A stretch of DNA of 64,000 bases from an uncultured Agathobacter sp. (GTDB lineage: Bacteria; Bacillota; Clostridia; Lachnospirales; Lachnospiraceae), in assembly GCA_934359755.1 (NCBI GenBank), contig CAKRLV010000013.1:1-64000 (forward strand), in the 5' to 3' direction. Of this stretch, positions 1 through 7,024 are shown piece after piece (within the stretch, counting starts at the first letter, position 1; each line of letters opens with the position of its first letter). Position numbers and translations under genes: made by a program. The notes beneath the pieces were generated by a model. It was given only the letters and a program-made list of their open reading frames with translations. It made no database searches and had not been told where the DNA came from.

Positions 1-123
1 GGCCTCCTATGATTTTAATATTTTATCATAGAAGACCATTATATTGTCTAATTTACAGAAATTTTTTCACAGGCTCGGGTTCTCTCATATCTAAACCTCA
101 AAGTGATGCTATTTCTATTTTAC
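1..123. other. Noncoding left edge
   Basis: No gene is visible in this stretch downstream of the leucine-rich-repeat tail. It is AT-rich, with a GAGAACCCGAGCCTGTG-like stretch on the minus strand that recalls the end of an insertion sequence. The partner end lies outside the window, so this stays a guess. Confidence 0.2.
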
Positions 124-350
124 CTATTTCTTAATTTTCACTGATTTTCCTGAATTCTTTTTGTTGAAGTAATTGTTATATTTTTTATATAATTTCTTTG
201 CTGAACCACTTAATTTAATTGTTTTAATGTAAGAACCATTTAATGAATCTCTACACCCTTTCTTTGTTAATTTATTGCTCCTTATCACCAATGTAGTTAG
301 CTTTTTATCTCCGCTAAATGCATTTGCACCAATAACCTTAACATTTGATG
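124..350 (-). pseudogene. Tail of a BspA-like leucine-rich-repeat protein
   Basis: The last roughly 70 codons of the reading frame after the transposase are not transposase. They contain one LRR_5-type unit (VIGANAFSGDKKLTTLVI) and a lysine-rich end (KKYNNYFNKKNSGKSVKIKK) typical of the C-terminus of secreted BspA-like leucine-rich-repeat proteins. The host gene was probably hit by the IS30 element, and later deletion fused the two in frame. No signal peptide or upstream repeats remain here. Confidence 0.55.
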
Positions 351-1530
351 CTAGTGTTGTTTCTTCTGTTATGTTCTCAAAACTTGTTCCTTTGGGAAGA
401 ACATATCTTATGTATTCATGATTCTTTTCAAGTGCACCCTTTTGGTCAGAACGATTAGGATCGCAATAATAAATTCGCGTTCTGATTTCACCGTTTTCAT
501 CACACTTTAAATTCCATCTATCCTGAAATTCATGTCCATTATCTGTGCTTATTACTTCAAACAGTTTTTGAAATAATTCAATACCAAGAACTTCAGTTAA
601 ATAGTCAAAAACTCTATTGACCTCATCCTGCGTTTGTTCTTCCAAAAGAAACATAAGCATTAACTTACAGTTTCTAAAAAGCATCGTCAAAAAACATGGT
701 TTTGTGCCTTTAACACCCTCCACCGTATCCATTTAGACGATATATGCAGGCTTATTCTTATTTACATATTCTTGAAACTCTTTATAGCCTCTATCTTTTC
801 TAAATGCACGATCTTTTGTACTAGTGGCAGTTTTTTTCTTTCTTGGTTTGTATACGACCTTACGACGTAAATCTATGTTTCTGGCTTCGAAAACACCACT
901 ATCGATATAGGAGTAAATAGTTCTTCTTGAACAAGCTATTTCCTCTGCCTGAGAAGCATAGATATGAGCTATTGATTGTCCCTTTTTAATGAGTGTAGAC
1001 AGCAGGTCATCTAACTTCTGAATGCTTTCAGACGTTTGATTAATACCTTCTCTGCTTGTCGTCCTCAGTGCTTCATAGGTATCCTGAGCGTACTTGGATG
1101 AATATATTTTTCTATCCATCATGCAGTTCGTTTTCTTTGGACAACCGTTACATACATATGGAGGCTTAGCAAGTTTTTCGCACTGTCTTGGCTTATAGTG
1201 GTTACAATTTTCGCTACATCTTGCCTTTCTGCAGGTAACACATTTACGAGTGCATTCATTATCTCCGCATCCATGAAGTATCTTACATACATTGGCTTTC
1301 GGCTTAGAGGCATCGTAATTATTAGCGCAAGGTATAGGTGCAAAGGCATCAGGCTTACGTTCTTTAATAACAGAATGACGTCTTACCTCTTTAGATATGG
1401 TGCTAGGATCCTTATTTAAATCTCTAGCAATAGTTCTAAATGATTCACCATTATTTAGACCTTGTTCTATACGAATTCTTCCTGATAGATCTATATGCTT
1501 CTGATTGCCTTTTGGTCGGTTCTTATTCAT
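124..1530 (-). pseudogene. IS30-family transposase, interrupted and 3'-truncated
   Basis: This is an IS30-family DDE transposase read on the minus strand. The true start is the ATG at 1530, preceded by GAGG. The N-terminal part has the IS30 helix-turn-helix (DLSGRIRIEQGL, then DPSTISKEVRRH) and a cysteine-rich segment. A TAA stop at 733-735 falls in frame immediately before MDTVEG, where family members usually have a sense codon (commonly Glu), so one base change would explain it. The downstream half keeps the catalytic Asp (MDTVEG), second Asp (STDNGHEF) and Glu (KNHEYIRY). After LPKGTSFENI the normal C-terminus (about 60 residues) is missing and an unrelated leucine-rich-repeat tail follows. 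The ATG directly after the stop could allow restart, but the element is probably inactive. Confidence 0.85.
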
Positions 1531-1647
1531 AATAACCTCACTTTCTGCACAAGCAGGCAATCAACTGCCTTGACATTGTACAAAAAATGAAGTGTAAAAT
1601 CTATGCAAGAGTTAAAAAATACATTCAAGCAATAAAAACAAGCACCC

Positions 1648-1687
1648 TGAACATAAGTTGCCATATAATGAACATGAGTTGCCATAT
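1648..1687. repeat. Two 19-bp direct repeats, 21-bp period
   Basis: TGAACATRAGTTGCCATAT occurs at 1648-1666 and 1669-1687 with one mismatch. Short tandem repeats of this size resemble multiple terminal repeats at ends of IS21-family elements, but no istA or istB gene is nearby, so that link is only suggestive. Confidence 0.5.
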
Positions 1688-1772
1688 TGAGCATAAATCT
1701 CATCATCCACAACAAATGAATCTCCACTATGCTTAATTCCATTCAACAAAATTTATCTACAGCAAGAAAAAA

Positions 1773-1792
1773 GGACAACATTTCTGTTGTCC
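1773..1792 (-). terminator. Rho-independent terminator
   Basis: GGACAACA and TGTTGTCC form a perfect 8-bp stem around a 4-base loop. On the minus strand the stem is followed by TTTTTTCTTG, so it should end transcription coming from the MazF-like gene. Confidence 0.7.
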
Positions 1793-1913
1793 ATAAAAGT
1801 ATTTTTTTAATTTTAAATGGATGTTAATCCGGCTCTTTCGAGCATAGTCTTTTAACTCAACATTGCTGTTGCATATATTATTATATACAATAATACGAAA
1901 AAGTCAACCGATT

Positions 1914-2654
1914 TTAAAAATATAATTCGTCAAATTTTTCCTTGATTTTTTTAATATTCTCCGGTGACAACTTAATTCCATACAGTTTTTCTGAAGTAGA
2001 TGTAGGATAGTATATTCTCATCTTGCTCATCAAACACATTTGTCCAACCTGCGCTATGGTTCCACGTGATAACTTTGAAATTTCGGTTTCACAATATGCT
2101 TTTTTCTTCATTAACTTTTTATACTGGTCATCCTTAGAGATTAGAGCATTACCGTTTTCGTCTTTTTCGTCATATTTCAGCAATCTTTGTTCGATTTTAC
2201 GCAGCTTATCTGTTTGTCGATTCACTTCCTTTTCAAAAACCTTATCTCCCAAATAGACCTCTGTTCTTGTATCAATATCTTTTTCGGTTTCACCTTCATC
2301 TAATGACTTAAAAGGAATAACCATTAAAATCTTACTAGATTTACTATTATCTTTATCAATCACAGCACCATAATGTAATCCACCAGCCTCACTACCAACA
2401 TTAAATCCAAAATTAGCTTCGAAAATACTATATTGCTCATATTTTATCAGTTCATCGTATTTAAACGACTTTTCATTCGGTAATATGTATCCACTCCAAT
2501 CATTCAACCAATATAATAATTTATTGGCAAGTGAATAATCCATATTCTTCAATGTATTATAAAACTGTGTAAAAACACCTTTGGCATTTTTCTCTACAGA
2601 ATTCTTGTTGCTTTTATTATCAATAAACACACCTGAATAGTTAAATTTTGGCAT
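1914..2654 (-). CDS. MazF/PemK-like toxin family protein
   Basis: This 246-residue protein probably belongs to the MazF/PemK toxin fold, whose members usually cut RNA. The features seen are a segment near residues 83-117 (GSEAGGLHYGAVID, then KILMVIPFKSL), like the MazF start in which the chain faces the substrate, and RGTIAQVGQMCLMSKMRI near residues 198-215, like the conserved second strand pair. A charged helical insert of about 70 residues sits between them, making it about twice the usual length. It has its own AAAGGGGGAATGAT ribosome site. No antitoxin gene is adjacent, so it may be an orphan or pair with a distant partner. Family assignment is from motif memory. Confidence 0.65.
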   Translation of the reverse strand: MPKFNYSGVFIDNKSNKNSVEKNAKGVFTQFYNTLKNMDYSLANKLLYWLNDWSGYILPNEKSFKYDELIKYEQYSIFEANFGFNVGSEAGGLHYGAVIDKDNSKSSKILMVIPFKSLDEGETEKDIDTRTEVYLGDKVFEKEVNRQTDKLRKIEQRLLKYDEKDENGNALISKDDQYKKLMKKKAYCETEISKLSRGTIAQVGQMCLMSKMRIYYPTSTSEKLYGIKLSPENIKKIKEKFDELYF

Positions 2655-2810
2655 ATCATTCCCCCTTTGACATGATTAAATATTATATACCCGAATAAAA
2701 CAAAAATCTACAATATTTTTCACATCACTCAAAAGCATCAATACCCAAACTTCTTTAAATTATTTCTATATAAAATAGACTAATTTATCACTCTCATTAA
2801 TTCATTATCA

Positions 2811-3041
2811 TCAGAACGCCAAACTATCAATTGCATTCACCCAAGCCTGCATTTCGTCTTCTAAAGCAAGTCGAACATACTCAAGTGGTTCATCTATTGC
2901 CAAAGCATTAAGCAAATTTTGTGAGCAAGGAGTTATTCTTAATCCATCTTCAGCCTTATTACAATCAATCCGTAATATGTAATTTTCAAATGTGGTTACA
3001 TCAATACTGTTCGTTTGAGGGTTATAGTCTGCATATATCAA
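2811..3041 (-). CDS. Small conserved protein of unknown function
   Basis: This is a 76-residue acidic protein starting MIYADYNPQTNSID. It resembles small proteins found in Lachnospiraceae mobile regions (possibly the DUF6061 group), but no function can be given. There are no membrane segments or cysteine motifs. It ends in AWVNAIDSLAF. It lies alone, with about 150 bases before the MazF-like gene and 314 bases of noncoding DNA upstream. Confidence 0.55.
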   Translation of the reverse strand: MIYADYNPQTNSIDVTTFENYILRIDCNKAEDGLRITPCSQNLLNALAIDEPLEYVRLALEDEMQAWVNAIDSLAF

Positions 3042-3318
3042 TCCTTTCTTGAAAATGTATTATAAGCATTCCATCCAGTTCCAACTGCCATTTTCATAAT
3101 TTGTTATAAGTTGTTACCAGACTTTCTTTCCCTTATTTTTTCCCTTATGAGGGTTCGTAAACAAGGGGAGAACGATATAACACGATACAAGATGTGACGG
3201 AGAGGACACTCACGAAAACTTTGGTGTTTTCAATGGTTTGCCGAGATTTTTATAACAAGATATAACAGTTATTAAATATCCTCAAATACCTCAAGTGAGA
3301 ATTCAAATTTTTTGTTGT
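3042..3318. other. Intergenic region, possible recombination remnant
   Basis: No reading frame of substance is seen. The segment 3100-3270 has several TATAAC(A) words (TTATAAG, GATATAACAC, TTATAACAAGATATAACAG), the type of repeated word found in recombinase arm sites. It may be the edge of a former mobile element, but nothing here proves it. Confidence 0.25.
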
Positions 3319-3343
3319 TTTCAGTCTCTTCGCAAGACTGAAA
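3302..3343 (-). repeat. Cassette-end palindromic repeat, copy 1
   Basis: The core is a 9-bp perfect inverted repeat (TTTCAGTCT at 3319-3327 with AGACTGAAA at 3335-3343, loop of 7). It starts 12 bases after the cupin stop codon. It matches copy 2 (3762-3803) at 40 of 42 positions. No T-run follows on the gene strand, so it is not a standard terminator. Confidence 0.8.
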
Positions 3344-3355
3344 TTTACCTAATTA

Positions 3356-3721
3356 TCACTTTTTATCTTTGTAAGCATATCCAAAGTTGATTGGTGGTGC
3401 AGTTACAGACACATATACAAATTCTTCATTTCCATCATTTAATAAACCATGGACATCTTTGTCTGCAAACCTAACAACATCTCCTGCACAAAACTCTCTC
3501 TCTTTATCATCTCCAAGTAATAATTTGCCAGTTCCTTTCGTTGCATACCATATCTGTTCTGATACATCATGTGTATGTCTTGGCTGACATGCACCAATTT
3601 CAAGATGCACCTCTGTAATTGTTACCCTTTCACTTGAAGAGTTTTCCGGATTTAATAACTGCCTTGAAACCACGCCAGGATTTTGTAATCTTACAATACT
3701 ATTGCTACTAATAAATTCCAT
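3356..3721 (-). CDS. Cupin-domain protein
   Basis: A 121-residue single-domain cupin. Start chosen at the ATG at 3721, behind AGAAGGAGAA; a longer frame upstream lacks a ribosome site and runs through the repeat. Cupin motif 1 is visible as G-x5-H-T-H-x3-E (GACQPRHTHDVSEQ), giving metal-binding His, His and Glu. Motif 2 is G-D-V-x-F-x3-D-x-H (GDVVRFADKDVHGLLN). Cupins of this size bind small ligands or act as simple metal-dependent enzymes; the substrate is not evident. The gene is bounded on both sides by the palindromic repeat, so it looks like an independent cassette. Confidence 0.8.
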   Translation of the reverse strand: MEFISSNSIVRLQNPGVVSRQLLNPENSSSERVTITEVHLEIGACQPRHTHDVSEQIWYATKGTGKLLLGDDKEREFCAGDVVRFADKDVHGLLNDGNEEFVYVSVTAPPINFGYAYKDKK

Positions 3722-3761
3722 CGTTTCATTCTCCTTCTCAATATAAGACAAAATCGACAAC

Positions 3762-3803
3762 TTCAAATCTTCTGTTGTTTTCAGTCTCTTCGCAAGACTG
3801 AAA
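3762..3803 (-). repeat. Cassette-end palindromic repeat, copy 2
   Basis: This has the same stem as copy 1 (3779-3787 with 3795-3803). An outer arm GACAACTT (3756-3763) pairs perfectly with AAGTTGTC (3802-3809), giving a two-armed imperfect palindrome of about 54 bases. It begins 3 bases after the stop codon of the GNAT gene. The layout is similar to an integron attC site, though the canonical RYYYAAC and GTTRRRY cores are not present. Confidence 0.8.
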
Positions 3804-3811
3804 GTTGTCAA

Positions 3812-4285
3812 CTACAATTCTTTCATCATACACAATGATTCTGGCATCGAAATGTAGGGACCATAATTATCCATTTTTTCAAATCCTACTTTTCGATATA
3901 CATGACATGATTCTTGTAGCAGTTCTCCAGTTTCAAGAATCAACCTCTTGTAACCTAGCTCTTTTGCCCACTCAATTAATTCAAGAACCAGCTTGGTTCC
4001 TATTCCTTTTCCCTGAAATTCATCTCTGACAAATACTCTTTTCAGTTCGGTTGCATCATCAATATCATCATACTGATATTCTCTAATTGCTCCTGCACCA
4101 GCGGCTCTGCCATCAACATATACAACTATAGCCTCTTTAATTTCATCGAGCTGATTGTACTGTTTGTATTTGTCTCTCTTAATCACTCTTCCTACACGCC
4201 TATCTAAATCCATATCCAATAGCTGACAGTTCATAATAAAGTCTTCATTTATGCCAGAACATCTAATAAATTCTAAATCAGCCAT
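3812..4285 (-). CDS. GNAT-family N-acetyltransferase
   Basis: A 157-residue GCN5-related acetyltransferase. The ATG at 4285 begins MADLEFIRCSG and has AGGTGG about 10 bases before it; upstream codons read through overlap with the flavodoxin remnant and are not typical. The acetyl-CoA motif A is clear: RVFVRDEFQGKGIGTKLV (R/Q-x2-G-x-G/A type), preceded by the beta-4 strand containing AAGAGAIREY. YKRLILETG is the usual beta-5 region. The acceptor is unknown (small amine, antibiotic or peptide). The repeat element follows within 10 bases of the stop. Confidence 0.85.
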   Translation of the reverse strand: MADLEFIRCSGINEDFIMNCQLLDMDLDRRVGRVIKRDKYKQYNQLDEIKEAIVVYVDGRAAGAGAIREYQYDDIDDATELKRVFVRDEFQGKGIGTKLVLELIEWAKELGYKRLILETGELLQESCHVYRKVGFEKMDNYGPYISMPESLCMMKEL

Positions 4286-4344
4286 ATTCAGTCGTCCACC
4301 TACGTTAAGTAAATAAAAACTTACAAAATCTACAAATTCAAATT

Positions 4345-4854
4345 CTATTTCCAAGGTCTCTTTTTCTCTGTCCATCCCTTTGATTTCCAATGTTCAACAT
4401 CACGAGGATTAAAACCATTCTTCTGCATTATATGCATAATCCAAAACATTCCCTTGGTTTTTATCCCTGGTTTAACATTTCCCGAATTATGTATAATTTT
4501 CTTCGCAATACTTGATGTTGTTTTGTCAATTACTCTCTTTTTCTTTTCGCTTACGCCGTTCCAATCGACCGCCGCAACACCAACTCCATATTTATATCTT
4601 TTAGCTACTCCCCAGAAAAACAAGCTGTCCATCATATCTTTATTTGTCGATTTCATACCAGCTCCGGCAGCTGTGGATATGCATACTCCTTGTTTCTTAA
4701 ACATAGATTCTTCTGGACTATGCACCATCCATCTGTATCCGTAATGGTCTAAAAAAGCTTTCATCGCCCCAGTCGCATGAAATACATAAACCGGACTGGC
4801 TAAGATAATAACATTTGCTTCGTGAAATTCAAATTCATGCGTGCTTTCAACTCT
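4345..4854 (-). pseudogene. Flavodoxin / FMN reductase-family remnant, 5'-truncated
   Basis: The frame is open from 4854 to the stop at 4345. It holds the C-terminal two thirds of a flavodoxin-fold NADPH-dependent FMN reductase-like protein: ANVIILASPVYVFHATGAMKAFLDH matches the flavin-contacting ASPVY loop and following helix. The N-terminal Rossmann strand and the phosphate loop that hold FMN are missing, and no ATG with a ribosome site precedes the ASPVY segment. Upstream, the sequence changes directly into the third copy of the cassette repeat. Translation from the internal ATG at 4764 would give 139 residues without the flavin site. The stop lies 59 bases before the next gene. Confidence 0.7.
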
Positions 4855-4874
4855 TCAAAAAGCTAAAAGTTATC
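4842..4874 (-). repeat. Cassette-end repeat, degenerate copy 3
   Basis: Aligned to copy 2 across 34 columns it has about 25 identities, with shared blocks TTTCA, CTCTTC and AAAGTT. It lies 15 bases after the stop of the RimL-like gene, the same position and orientation as copies 1 and 2. The stem is weakened. Confidence 0.6.
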
Positions 4875-4889
4875 TCTCCTGCAAATATT

Positions 4890-5453
4890 CTATTTCATAG
4901 TTTCAAACTCATTTCTTAGTATCGAAAAATACAATCTACCAACATATTCTCCGTTCATATAAAAATAGTCTCGCAATGTTCCCTCATATACAAAACCACA
5001 TTTTTCTATTACTCGTTTTGACGGTGCATTAATAATTTTTGTACAAATTTGAACCTTGTGCAAATTCATTCTATCAAATCCGTATGCAATAACTGCCTTT
5101 GTTGCCTCTGTTGCAAAACCTTTACACTGAAAATCTGAACCAATACAGTATTCAATTTCAGCAAAATGATTCTTACTATCAACCAAAAAATATGCTATCT
5201 GTCCGATACACTCACCTGTCGTTTTTTCAACAACAGCCCAACGATAGTAGTCATTTCTCTCATAAGAACCGATATACTTGTCAAGCAATCCCTTTACTTC
5301 ATCTTTAGTAGAGTACACAGGTTCAGAATACAATGATTGTATTTTCTCGTCTGCAACCCAATATTTTAGCATTGCGTCATCATCTGTATATTCAAACCTT
5401 CGGAGTATTAATCTCCCTGTCTCTATTGTATTTGTACCAATATGTGTAAGCAT
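4890..5453 (-). CDS. RimJ/RimL-type GNAT acetyltransferase
   Basis: A 187-residue protein of the RimJ/RimL branch of GNAT enzymes, which acetylate protein N-termini or small molecules. It begins with the family signature IETGRLILRRFEYTDDDAML and has the acetyl-CoA loop FQCKGFATEATKAVIAYGF near residues 111-130. NAPSKRVIEKCGFVYEGTLRDY is the diagnostic C-terminal block. The ATG at 5453 follows GACAGAGGTAGAATA. The upstream junction (5465-5490) shares CAACTTCAAAT with the cassette repeat. The stop is followed by repeat copy 3. Confidence 0.88.
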   Translation of the reverse strand: MLTHIGTNTIETGRLILRRFEYTDDDAMLKYWVADEKIQSLYSEPVYSTKDEVKGLLDKYIGSYERNDYYRWAVVEKTTGECIGQIAYFLVDSKNHFAEIEYCIGSDFQCKGFATEATKAVIAYGFDRMNLHKVQICTKIINAPSKRVIEKCGFVYEGTLRDYFYMNGEYVGRLYFSILRNEFETMK

Positions 5454-5464
5454 TATTCTACCTC

Positions 5465-5490
5465 TGTCAACTTCAAATTCAACTTCCTGT
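5465..5490 (-). repeat. Half-copy of the cassette repeat
   Basis: TGTCAACTTCAAAT at 5465-5478 matches the outer edge of copy 2 (GACAACTTCAAAT at 3756-3768), including the AAGTTG that marks the boundary on the gene strand. The inner palindrome is absent. It lies 9 bases after the zinc-ribbon gene's stop, the same location as the other copies. Confidence 0.4.
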
Positions 5491-5498
5491 TTACTTTG

Positions 5499-6110
5499 TT
5501 ATTTTGCTATTGACATTTCCTTTAACAATTTTACTATTTTATTTCTGTTTTTTCCAATCTTCATAAAGGTTGGAAGATGGTCCGCTTGTGTCCGCATACC
5601 CATTTCCAAAGGATTTGGACTTTCTCGTAGCTCTGCGCTCAAATATTCTATTAGATACGATAGGTGTGCTCTGTTTAATGCCCATACCGGCTTGCTATCA
5701 AAAAAACATAAAAACCAAAGTTCTAAACCAAAAATGGATTCATATCCATTTTCAATTTGCTCGTAGCATCCATAATACCTTTTCTTTGTTTTTTGAACCT
5801 TTCCTTGCATTACATGTCCACAGTAAGGGCATGCTACATGGAGAGCCGGATAATTCTTTTTTGCTTCCTCTGTAATATCCACCCTATAGTATCTTCCGCA
5901 ATTATCACAATGATTATGGACATCATAGCGGTACTGGAATTGCTCTTTTTTCATAGATTTAGTACATGCTGTGCATGAAAATTGATAAATTCCTTCTTGC
6001 TTCGATACTATACCACGTTTTCCACATTTCGGACATTTAACATCAATACCTGTTTTTATAACCGTATAAGGTGTATATGTAGAATATTTTTCATCTGTAA
6101 CACGTTTCAA
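5499..6110 (-). CDS. TFIIB-type zinc-ribbon protein
   Basis: A 203-residue protein with three CxxC-type pairs in its first half: CPKCGKRG and CTAC near residues 25-49, CDNCGRYYRVD near 68, and CPYCGHVM near 94. These form zinc ribbons. The second half (from about 105) is helical and holds FGLELWFLCFFDSKPVWALNRAHLSYLIEYL, a conserved block of this family, whose role is unknown. The start is a TTG at 6110, preceded by AAGGAGAATAGTA with good spacing; no ATG fits better. It probably acts in the cytoplasm. It is the outermost member of the cassette-like row. Confidence 0.75.
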   Translation of the reverse strand: MKRVTDEKYSTYTPYTVIKTGIDVKCPKCGKRGIVSKQEGIYQFSCTACTKSMKKEQFQYRYDVHNHCDNCGRYYRVDITEEAKKNYPALHVACPYCGHVMQGKVQKTKKRYYGCYEQIENGYESIFGLELWFLCFFDSKPVWALNRAHLSYLIEYLSAELRESPNPLEMGMRTQADHLPTFMKIGKNRNKIVKLLKEMSIAK

Positions 6111-6139
6111 TACTATTCTCCTTATTCATACCAAACTAA

Positions 6140-6243
6140 CAAAGCAGGCGGTGAGATTTGCACCCACGAAATCGCCGCAGCTCCCCCATTGCATACATGC
6201 CAATCCCGCATTCGCGACCGCGTTACTTCTTTGCCACACCCAA
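6140..6243 (-). ncRNA. GC-rich tRNA-like island, possibly decayed
   Basis: About 100 bases clearly richer in GC than the AT-rich flanks. On the minus strand the end folds as a T-arm: GTGGG, loop TGCAAAT, CTCAC (five pairs, one wobble), then CGCCTGC like an acceptor 3' strand. A matching 5' acceptor strand (GCAGGCG) was not found, so a full tRNA cannot be drawn. It could be a decayed tRNA, a tRNA 3' end left by integration, or another structured RNA. Confidence 0.35.
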
Positions 6244-6374
6244 CGTAGAATTCAAATTTTCGCTCTCTATTTTACCACGAACGTCCCTAATATTCCACTC
6301 ATATTTTTCTTGATTAATTAAGGCGTACTACCCATTCTTACAGCAATCCGCCTGTATAGTTACCACACCTCTAA

Positions 6375-6620
6375 ACTGTCCTCTTTTCTGTAAAATCTAA
6401 AAGCATTGAACCATTACGTCAAATACTTAAATCAAAAGGGATTAGTAGTTACTATTTAAGAAACAAATGCGGAATCAACTGTTTAGACAGCAAAACTATT
6501 CAACGCTTGATGAACGACCAATCTGTTTCTACAAATACACTAAATTCTCTATGCAATATTTTAGACTGCGAAATTTCAGATATTATAAAATTTATCCCTG
6601 ATACAACCACTCAAAAATAA
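6375..6620 (+). pseudogene. XRE/Cro-type regulator, start lost
   Basis: An open frame without an ATG, GTG or TTG start encodes about 75 residues of a small Cro/C1-type helix-turn-helix protein: EPLRQILKSKGISSYYLRN, then SKTIQRLMNDQSVSTNTL and LCNILDCEISDIIKFIPD. Intact relatives begin M(I)SYxPLW, so only the start codon and first few residues are affected; upstream there is an in-frame TAA at 6372. It is on the plus strand, opposite to its neighbours, and ends at a terminator. Either a remnant or started from a rare codon such as ATT. Confidence 0.65.
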
Positions 6621-6668
6621 GAGGTCTTTCTTCTATACATAATATAGTAGATTTACCTCTTTTTTATT
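6619..6668 (+). terminator. Terminator after XRE remnant
   Basis: AAGAGGT (6619-6625) pairs with ACCTCTT (6655-6661), followed by TTTTTATTT. The loop is long (29 bases). It overlaps the stop codon of the XRE remnant. Confidence 0.55.
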
Positions 6669-6778
6669 TAAACATCCGTTCCCTTTATGTTATACTGTTA
6701 TTGTGTAGTTGAAATGAAAGTAGGATGTGATTTTCCGATTATTAGATGCCCTCTAGTTTACAAAGGAGGGTGATGCCA

Positions 6779-6865
6779 ATGAACACAATGGAAGTTCTTA
6801 CACTTTTATTAGTCGTTTTTGCGGCTCTGTCTTACATAGATAATCGTAATAACAAAAAGAAATAG
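6779..6865 (+). CDS. Holin-like small toxin of a type I system
   Basis: A 28-residue peptide, too short for ordinary gene calling: MNTMEVLTLLLVVFAALSYI followed by a charged DNRNNKKK tail. It is one membrane helix plus a basic end, matching the putative holin-like toxin family (TxpA/BsrG type). A very strong ribosome site (AAAGGAGGGTGATGCCA) precedes the ATG. A TATACT -10 box lies at 6691-6696, leaving an 80-base leader. The 3' end is covered by a perfect 11-bp hairpin and by a predicted convergent antisense RNA. Known relatives damage the membrane when the antisense RNA is lost. Confidence 0.75.
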   Translation: MNTMEVLTLLLVVFAALSYIDNRNNKKK

Positions 6866-6950
6866 CATCCCAACCGACCAAAGTTAGATGCTATTTCATA
6901 TTTAGTATTCAACTGAGGGCAAATCGGATATTACATCCGATTCACTTTCT
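6850..6950 (-). ncRNA. Predicted antisense antitoxin RNA
   Basis: A minus-strand promoter, TTGATT (6980-6985), 17 bases, TATAAT (6957-6962), should start an RNA near 6950 that runs into the toxin's 3' end. It would contain a hairpin of AATCGGAT with ATCCGATT near 6920-6937. It would end at the 11-bp stem 6859-6869/6887-6897, which on this strand is followed by TTTTTGTTATT. That yields roughly 100 bases complementary to the toxin mRNA, the layout of TxpA/RatA-like systems. Confidence 0.6.
6859..6897. terminator. Bidirectional 11-bp hairpin at toxin 3' end
   Basis: GAAATAGCATC (6859-6869) and GATGCTATTTC (6887-6897) pair without mismatch. The left arm includes the toxin stop codon. The minus strand continues into a T-run, so it suits the antisense RNA best. 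Confidence 0.65.
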
Positions 6951-6967
6951 AAACAAATTATACACTA

Positions 6968-6997
6968 GGGCATTTGAGAAATCAAGTGCCCCTTTTA
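6968..6997 (+). terminator. Terminator downstream of toxin
   Basis: GGGCATTTGA and TCAAGTGCCC form a 10-bp stem (one wobble) around GAAA, followed by CTTTTAATA on the plus strand. It would end toxin mRNA that reads through the first hairpin. Confidence 0.6.
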
Positions 6998-7024
6998 ATA
7001 ACCATGACAGACTTAGTTAAAAAT

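Larger units (their letters stand above)
1531..1913. other. Intergenic region with IS30 end and short repeats
   Basis: No gene is seen in this 383-base stretch. At about 1580-1605 the sequence TGAAGTGTAAAATCTATGCA resembles IS30-family terminal repeats, as expected upstream of the transposase. Two direct repeats follow at 1648-1687, then a terminator hairpin at 1773-1792. The remainder is AT-rich and unassigned. Confidence 0.4.

Noticed and set aside
3319..3343. Cassette palindromes as ordinary terminators
   Set aside because: On the gene strand the stems are followed by ACAACA, not T residues.
3302..4874. Canonical integron attC sites
   Set aside because: RYYYAAC and GTTRRRY cores are missing, the spacer between inner and outer right arms is too long, and no integrase gene is in the window. 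Kept only as attC-like.
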